Source of the DNA: JAITWN01 sp964384095 | Lineage (GTDB): Bacteria; Pseudomonadota; Gammaproteobacteria; SZUA-140 | Direction of reading: 5' to 3' | Length of the DNA: 18,936 bases | Assembly: GCA_964384095.1 (NCBI GenBank) | Contig: CAYLKC010000035.1 | Location: 1-18,936 of the forward strand | Part shown: positions 14,763-18,936 of the stretch, in pieces | Position numbering within the stretch: the stretch's first letter is position 1 | Layout of the letters: each line of letters begins with the position of its first letter | Translations under genes and position numbers: made by a program | Notes under the pieces: generated by a model | Told to the model about the DNA's origin: nothing | Database searches by the model: none | The model's input: the letters and a program-made list of their open reading frames with translations, nothing else

Positions 14763-15502
14763 CAGGCCTCCGGCCGGACGGCGTGGACGAGATAGTTGAC
14801 GTCGATGTCGTCGACCAGCGCGTATCGGCCGCTCAGCGGGTGGTAGGTCAGGCCGGTGAGCTCGCAGGTATCGAGACCGGCCGCGCGCAGCCAGCGGCCG
14901 AGCTCCGACGGGCGGATGAAGCGGGCATAGTCATGCGTGCCGGTCGGCAGCATGCGCAGCAGGTATTCGGCGCCGATGATCGCGTGCAGGTATGATTTCG
15001 GATTGCGGTTGATCGTCGACAGGAAGACATGGCCGCCTGGCCTGACCAGGCGCGCGCAGGCGGCGACGATCGCGGCCGGGTCCGGCACATGCTCGAGCAT
15101 CTCCATGCAGGTGACGATGTCCGCGCTTGCCGGCGACTCCGTGGCCAGGACCTCGGCGCTGATCGCGCGATAGTCGAGCACGAGTTCCGCTTCGCCTTCC
15201 GGTCGCTCCAGCCGGGTCTCGACCAGGTGCATGCGCGCCACCGCGAGCGAGGATTCGGCGAGGTCGATGCCGGTGACGTGCGCGCCGCGCAGCGCCATCG
15301 ACTCGGCGAGGATGCCGCCGCCGCAACCGACGTCGATGACGGTCTTGTCCCGCAGTCCTGCGCGCTGATCGACATAGTCGAGGCGCAGCGGGTTGATGTC
15401 GTGCAGCGTCCTGAACTGGCCTTCGCGGTCCCACCAGCGCGCTGCGGCGGCATCGAACTTGGCGACCTCGGCGGGGTCGACGTTGGCGCGGGTCTCGCTC
15501 AT
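14762..15502 (-). CDS. ubiG: Ubiquinone biosynthesis O-methyltransferase UbiG
   Basis: UbiG performs both O-methylations in ubiquinone synthesis using SAM. The 246 aa product starts like the family (NVDPAEVAKFDAAAARWWD...), has the SAM motif I VIDVGCGGGILAE (55-67), the acidic end of strand 2 (GIDLAESSLAVAR), MEMLEHVPDP, LVRPGGHVFLSTINR, and the C-terminal DVNYLVHAVRP. An AAGG ribosome-binding site lies 8 bp before the ATG. The gene starts 4 bp after the mtaD stop and is coupled to mupP, so it belongs to the mtaD-led operon. SAM use links it loosely to the methylthioadenosine genes next to it. Confidence 0.96.
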   Translation of the reverse strand: MSETRANVDPAEVAKFDAAAARWWDREGQFRTLHDINPLRLDYVDQRAGLRDKTVIDVGCGGGILAESMALRGAHVTGIDLAESSLAVARMHLVETRLERPEGEAELVLDYRAISAEVLATESPASADIVTCMEMLEHVPDPAAIVAACARLVRPGGHVFLSTINRNPKSYLHAIIGAEYLLRMLPTGTHDYARFIRPSELGRWLRAAGLDTCELTGLTYHPLSGRYALVDDIDVNYLVHAVRPEA

Positions 15503-15505
15503 CGT

Positions 15506-16822
15506 TCAGGCCTTCATGTCTTCGTCGGTTGCGGCGATGCGGTCGCGCCAGGCATCGGCCCAGCCACAGAGCTGCGTCTCGTCGAGCGTCGTCAGCCGGC
15601 GCTCGCGCAGCAAATGGCGACCGGCGACCCAGACATCGCTGACCTGGTGGCGGCCGGCCGCATAGACGATCTGCGACAGCGGGTGATAGACCGGCCGCGC
15701 CTCGAGCGCGGTGAGATCGATCGCGACGATGTCGGCGGACTTGCCGGCCTCGAGAGAACCGATGTCGGCATCGAGGCCGAGCGCGCGGGCGCCGTTCAGC
15801 GTCGCCATTTGCAGCGCGTCGGCCGCCGGCAGCGCGCTGGCGTTGCCGCTGACCGCCTTCGCCAGCAGCGCGGCGCTGCGCAGTTCGCCGAGCATGTCGA
15901 GGTCATTGTTGCTGGCGGCGCCGTCGGTGCCGAGCGCGACGTTGACGCCGGCCTCCAACAGTTTCTGCGCCGGGCAGAAGCCGCTCGCGAGCTTGAGGTT
16001 CGATTCCGGACAGTGGATCACATGGACACCGGCCGCAGCGCAACGCGCGATCTCGTCGTCGGTCAGTTGCGTCATGTGCACCGCGAGCAGGCGCGGCGAC
16101 AGCAGGCCGATCGCCTCCAGCCGATCGAGCGGACGCGACTCGGCGACCTCGCCGGCGGTCTCGTGGACATGCATGTGGATCGGGATGTCGAGTTCTTCGC
16201 TGAGCGTGCGGATCTTCTGCAGTGGCGCGTCGGACACCGTATAGGGTGCGTGCGGCGCGAAAGCGGTATGGATCAGCGGGTCGTCGCGGTAATGGTCATG
16301 CAGGGCGAGGCCCTTGGACAGGTACTCGTCGGGATTGGCGGCCCATGCGGTCGGGAAGTCGATCATGATCAGCCCAAGCGTCGCGCGCAGGCCGGCGCGG
16401 CCGACCGCGCGCGCGGACTCATCGGCAAAGAAGTACATGTCGTTGAAGCAGGTGGTGCCGCCGCGCAGCATCTCGGCGCAGGCAAGCAGCGTCCCCTGGT
16501 AGACGAATTCCTCGCCGACCCAGGTCGATTCGGCCGGCCAGATATGGTGTTGCAGCCATTCCATCAGCGGCAGGTCGTCGGCGAGACCGCGGAACAGGCT
16601 CATCGAGGCATGGGTATGGGCGTTGACCAGGCCCGGGATCAGGGCGTGGCCATCGAGACGGACGAGCTGCGCGGCCTGGAACTGGCGATCGGCCTCCGCC
16701 GACGGCAGGATCGCCTGGATGCGTCCGTCACGGACTGCGATCGCATGCGCTTCGAGCACGACGCCACGGGGCACGACCGGGACCACCCAGCCGGCATGGA
16801 TCAGGGTATCGACCTGTTGCAT
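15506..16822 (-). CDS. mtaD: 5'-Methylthioadenosine/S-adenosylhomocysteine deaminase (TRZ/ATZ-family amidohydrolase)
   Basis: The enzyme deaminates methylthioadenosine (and SAH) to the inosine form. The 438 aa product has metal ligands His69 and His71 in NAHTHASM, HAPYTVSD, HVHETAGEV, HMTQL, and GTDGAASNNDLDML with the catalytic Asp, all diagnostic for this amidohydrolase group. The ATG at 16822 is chosen over a TTG at 16837 because a TATACT -10 box lies just 6 bp before it and the family N-terminus begins there. No ribosome-binding site is visible, so translation may be leaderless. In Pseudomonas the product is phosphorolysed to methylthioribose 1-phosphate, the substrate of MtnA; mtnA lies nearby on the opposite strand. 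It leads the operon down to hpnE. Confidence 0.93.
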   Translation of the reverse strand: MQQVDTLIHAGWVVPVVPRGVVLEAHAIAVRDGRIQAILPSAEADRQFQAAQLVRLDGHALIPGLVNAHTHASMSLFRGLADDLPLMEWLQHHIWPAESTWVGEEFVYQGTLLACAEMLRGGTTCFNDMYFFADESARAVGRAGLRATLGLIMIDFPTAWAANPDEYLSKGLALHDHYRDDPLIHTAFAPHAPYTVSDAPLQKIRTLSEELDIPIHMHVHETAGEVAESRPLDRLEAIGLLSPRLLAVHMTQLTDDEIARCAAAGVHVIHCPESNLKLASGFCPAQKLLEAGVNVALGTDGAASNNDLDMLGELRSAALLAKAVSGNASALPAADALQMATLNGARALGLDADIGSLEAGKSADIVAIDLTALEARPVYHPLSQIVYAAGRHQVSDVWVAGRHLLRERRLTTLDETQLCGWADAWRDRIAATDEDMKA

Positions 16823-16828
16823 CGCGCC

Positions 16829-16858
16829 AGTATACAAGGATCGAGGCCCCGGGGTCAG
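16829..16858 (-). promoter_or_regulatory. Promoter of mtaD, abutting the start codon
   Basis: On the minus strand CTGACC (16858-16853, 4 of 6) precedes TATACT (16834-16829, 5 of 6) by 18 bp. The -10 box is followed by GGCGCG and then the ATG, so the predicted transcription start falls on or within a base or two of the start codon. This is the likely promoter of the mtaD-hpnE operon. Confidence 0.5.
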
Positions 16859-16888
16859 ATCCCGGAGGCCACAGGCCCGGCGCGGGAA

Positions 16889-17416
16889 TCAGCCGCCGGG
16901 TTGCATGCGGATGATCGTGATCTCGGCGCGGCGATTGCGCGCGCGACCCTCGCGGGTCCATTCCTCATCAGCGGGCCGGCTCTTGCCATAACCGCTGACA
17001 TGCAGCAGCCCCTCCGGTATGCCGCGCGCGAGCAGGTGATCACGCACCGCTGCCGCGCGGCGATCGGACAGCGAGTCGTTGTAGGCCTCGCTGGCGACGA
17101 TGTCGGCATAACCCCTGACGAGGACGCGGGTCACGCCGGGCAGATGCCGGATCAGCAGCGCGGCGTCGTCGAGGGTCACGCGGGCGCGCTCACTGAGCGT
17201 GTCCTCGTCATGCGCGAAATGCACGGGATAGACCGGGATGTACTCGAAGCGTTCGCCGGGGCGGGGCGGATGCAGCAACTCGATGCCGGCCTGCGCCGGC
17301 GCGGCGAGCCGGGTCTCGTGCAGGCGCCCTTCGTCGGATCCGTCGGCGAGCGCCGAAGCGACACCCGCGAGCAGCCAGGCCAGCAGGACCAGCAGTGTCT
17401 TGACAGGGGAGGTCAT
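16889..17416 (-). CDS. Exported OmpA-C-like peptidoglycan-binding protein
   Basis: The 175 aa product has a signal peptide (1-24, KTLLVLLAWLLAGVASALA) without a lipobox, a short linker, and an OmpA C-terminal domain (about 60-170): VYPVHFAHDEDTL, a GYAD in place of the usual GHTD (Asp105 kept), YNDSLSDRRAAAVRDHL (diaminopimelate-binding Asp/Arg region), VSGYGKSRP and ARNRRAEI. It should bind peptidoglycan in the periplasm. With no beta-barrel and no lipid anchor it is probably soluble or held by the wall. It lies 66 bp upstream of mtaD on the same strand and is divergent from mtnA. Similar one-domain proteins have many annotations; the specific role is unknown. Confidence 0.87.
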   Translation of the reverse strand: MTSPVKTLLVLLAWLLAGVASALADGSDEGRLHETRLAAPAQAGIELLHPPRPGERFEYIPVYPVHFAHDEDTLSERARVTLDDAALLIRHLPGVTRVLVRGYADIVASEAYNDSLSDRRAAAVRDHLLARGIPEGLLHVSGYGKSRPADEEWTREGRARNRRAEITIIRMQPGG

Positions 17417-17508
17417 ACCCGCTCATATCGGCCGACGGGGCCGCGTCCCTGAGGACGCGCCGCGCATTTCCGCATCGCCGCGGCCGCAGGCCAGGGACAG
17501 TCCCGATG

Positions 17509-17526
17509 TGATAACATGGCGCGATG
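17509..17526 (+). promoter_or_regulatory. Extended -10 box of mtnA, abutting the start codon
   Basis: TG-A-TAACAT (TG at 17509-17510, hexamer 17512-17517) is followed by GGCGCG and the ATG at 17524. The layout is identical to that of mtaD. No good -35 is visible, which is acceptable for an extended -10 promoter. No ribosome-binding site precedes the ATG. An ATG at 17516 opens only a three-codon frame (ATG GCG CGA TGA) that overlaps the true start. Confidence 0.45.
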
Positions 17527-18567
17527 AACCGGCCCGCCCATGACTCTGTCCGTCCGATCGACTGGCGCGCTGACACCCTGTGGCTGATCGACCAGCGCCT
17601 GCTGCCCGCGGAGCGCGTCGAGATCGCCTGCCGCGATGTCGCTGCCGCCGCCGAGGCGATTCGCAACATGACCGTGCGCGGCGCGCCGGCGATCGGCATC
17701 ACCGCCGCTTACGGCGTCGTGCTGGCGGCCCGGGCCCGGCTCGCCGGGGCCCCTGCAGGCTGGCGTGACGACATCGAGGCGGACCTCGCGCTGCTCGCCG
17801 GCACCCGGCCGACCGCGGTCAACCTGTTCTGGGCGATCGAACGCATGCGAGGCGCAATCGCGCGCGTCGGCAGCGACCCGCTCGCGGACCTGCTGGCCGA
17901 GGCCCGCCGCATCCACGAAGAGGACATCGCCGCTAACCGGCGCATGGGTGAACTCGGCGCCGCGCTGATCGAGACGCCCTGCGCGGTGCTGACCCATTGC
18001 AACGCCGGCTCGCTCGCGACCGGCGGCTACGGCACCGCGCTCGGCGTCATCCGCGCCGGCTGGAGCGCCGGGCGCATCGACGGCGTCTATGCCGACGAGA
18101 CCCGGCCGTGGCTGCAGGGCGCGCGCCTGACCGCCTGGGAGCTGATCGAGGACGAGATCCCGGTGACGCTGGTTGCCGAGGGCGCCGCGGCCTGGCTGAT
18201 GAAGCAGGGCAAGGTCGGCTGGCTGATCGTCGGCTCCGACCGCATCGCCGCCAATGGCGATGTCGCCAACAAGATTGGCACCTACACCGCGGCGCTCGCC
18301 GCCCGCGCCCACGGCGTCCGGGTCATGGTCGTCGCGCCGACCTCGACGATCGACATGGCGACCCCGAACGGCGACGCGATCCCGATCGAGACCCGTGCCA
18401 CCGACGAGCTGCTGGCCCTTGGCGGCCGCCGCGTCGCCGCGACCGGGGCCGGCGCCTGGAACCCGGTCTTCGACGTGACCCCGGCCGCGCTGGTCGACGC
18501 GATCGTCACCGAGCGCGGCGTCGTGCTCGCCCCGGACGCCTGCAAGATGGCCCGGCTGATGTGCTGA
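17524..18567 (+). CDS. mtnA: S-methyl-5-thioribose-1-phosphate isomerase
   Basis: MtnA converts methylthioribose 1-phosphate to methylthioribulose 1-phosphate in methionine salvage. The 347 aa product belongs to the eIF2B-like family and keeps RGAPAIG (52-58, phosphate binding), the catalytic Cys159 in THCNAGSLAT, the YADETRPWLQGARLTAWEL stretch (YADETRP from residue 189), and Asp239 in GSDRIAANGDVANKIGTY, which distinguishes true isomerases from regulatory eIF2B subunits. It is followed by gyrA, as in Pseudomonas. Only the isomerase and, across the strand, MtaD are in the window; no later salvage genes (mtnB, mtnC, mtnD) are seen here. Confidence 0.96.
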   Translation: MNRPAHDSVRPIDWRADTLWLIDQRLLPAERVEIACRDVAAAAEAIRNMTVRGAPAIGITAAYGVVLAARARLAGAPAGWRDDIEADLALLAGTRPTAVNLFWAIERMRGAIARVGSDPLADLLAEARRIHEEDIAANRRMGELGAALIETPCAVLTHCNAGSLATGGYGTALGVIRAGWSAGRIDGVYADETRPWLQGARLTAWELIEDEIPVTLVAEGAAAWLMKQGKVGWLIVGSDRIAANGDVANKIGTYTAALAARAHGVRVMVVAPTSTIDMATPNGDAIPIETRATDELLALGGRRVAATGAGAWNPVFDVTPAALVDAIVTERGVVLAPDACKMARLMC

Positions 18568-18568
18568 G

Positions 18569-18597
18569 TTTTGGCAAGCGCCTCAGTATGGTAGAAT
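18569..18597 (+). promoter_or_regulatory. Promoter of gyrA (extended -10)
   Basis: TAGAAT (18592-18597, 5 of 6) is preceded by TG at 18589-18590, an extended -10, with TTTTGG 17 bp upstream (18569-18574) or TTGGCA at 15 bp as a weak -35. It begins two bases after the mtnA stop. The predicted start near 18604 gives a leader of about 90 nt. Confidence 0.6.
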
Positions 18598-18602
18598 TTC
18601 CC

Positions 18603-18678
18603 ATTCCGCGCGTCCCCACGGAATAACAACAAGCGACTGGCTCCCGGGAGTCCCGAGACCTTCCCCGCAAGCAGGGAA
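18603..18678 (+). other. Structured gyrA leader
   Basis: The leader holds three inverted repeats: ATTCCG/CGGAAT (18603-18624), the 10 bp palindrome CTCCCGGGAG (18641-18650) and TTCCC/GGGAA (18661-18678). No clear ribosome-binding site sits at normal distance before the gyrA ATG. The structures are visible; any regulatory role is inference. Confidence 0.35.
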
Positions 18679-18692
18679 TGCGATACCCGTTT

Positions 18693-18936
18693 ATGACCGA
18701 TTCCGCCAAAGAGATCATCCCGACCAATATCGAAGACGAGATGCGTCAGTCCTACATGGACTACGCGATGAGCGTCATCGTCGGGCGCGCGCTGCCCGAC
18801 GTGCGCGATGGTCTCAAGCCTGTGCATCGGCGCGTGCTCTATGCGATGCATGGCCTCAGCAACGACTGGAACAAGCCCTACAAGAAGTCCGCGCGCGTCG
18901 TCGGTGACGTGATCGGTAAATACCACCCGCATGGCG
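18693..18936 (+). CDS. gyrA: DNA gyrase subunit A, 3' end missing (cut by window edge)
   Basis: GyrA is the breakage-reunion subunit of DNA gyrase, which introduces negative supercoils. Only the first 81 codons are present, but they match the family plainly: NIEDEMRQSYMDYAMSVIV, GRALPDVRDGLKPVHRRVLY, then KKSARVVGDVIGKYHPHG, the start of the quinolone-resistance-determining region. The window ends before the positions usually mutated in resistance and before the active-site Tyr, so neither can be judged. ParC is the main alternative; the mtnA-gyrA order and the SARVVGDVIGKYHPHG form favour GyrA. The ATG at 18693 gives MTDSAKEIIPTNIEDEM, a normal GyrA N-terminus. Confidence 0.95.
   Translation, partial: MTDSAKEIIPTNIEDEMRQSYMDYAMSVIVGRALPDVRDGLKPVHRRVLYAMHGLSNDWNKPYKKSARVVGDVIGKYHPHG

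Noticed and set aside
15029..17452. An 807-codon open frame on the plus strand opposite ubiG, mtaD and the OmpA-like gene
   Set aside because: It lies wholly antisense to genes with intact family motifs, has low-complexity Arg/Ala/Asp/Gly-rich content and no domain. High GC leaves few stop codons, so long shadow frames are expected.

Overview
This 18.9 kb window is GC-rich chromosomal DNA of a gammaproteobacterium. The group is inferred from gene order: eno-ftsB-ispD-ispF, and gyrA next to mtnA with mtaD-ubiG-mupP close by, which is an arrangement known from Pseudomonas-like genomes. Nothing seen in the sequence fixes the genus. The squalene genes hpnCDE, a Thermotoga/Bacillus-type DAHP synthase relative and home-made putrescine genes suggest a free-living environmental organism rather than an enteric one. 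No phage, transposase, CRISPR, tRNA or rRNA was seen.

Layout. Positions 1-2706 (+) hold the end of eno, then ftsB, ispD and ispF, almost gapless. Positions 2707-2872 are a convergent gap filled with a palindromic repeat. On the minus strand, read from right to left, come a GGDEF diguanylate cyclase (7602-6676), a small exported protein (6570-6259), aguA and aguB (overlapping, putrescine from agmatine), a 318 bp repeat-rich gap, and a divergent DAHP synthase (3979-2873) with its own strong promoter. Divergent from the cyclase is a GspE/PilB-type ATPase with an N-terminal c-di-GMP-binding MshEN signature (7822-9588, +). Another copy of the palindrome separates it from a long minus-strand operon read from 16822 to 9632: mtaD-ubiG-mupP-rmuC-hpnC-hpnD-hpnE. 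A one-domain OmpA-like protein gene (17416-16889) lies upstream of mtaD. The right edge holds mtnA (+) and the start of gyrA (+).

Functionally the window is mostly housekeeping: glycolysis, divisome, MEP isoprenoid synthesis (ispD, ispF), squalene synthesis from farnesyl diphosphate (hpnCDE), ubiquinone (ubiG), peptidoglycan recycling (mupP), methylthioadenosine salvage (mtaD, mtnA), aromatic amino-acid entry, and putrescine. IspD/IspF and HpnCDE are the upstream and downstream ends of one isoprenoid route.

The points most worth a second look are: (1) mtaD and mtnA share an identical layout of a -10 box, then GGCGCG, then ATG, which predicts leaderless mRNAs for two genes of one pathway; (2) a family of near-perfect 24 bp palindromes arranged as inverted pairs, one pair holding a 34-35 bp tandem expansion; (3) a DAHP synthase-like enzyme with changes at positions that are normally invariant; (4) a divergent pair made of a c-di-GMP synthase and a probable c-di-GMP-binding ATPase. 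No entirely new system could be demonstrated.
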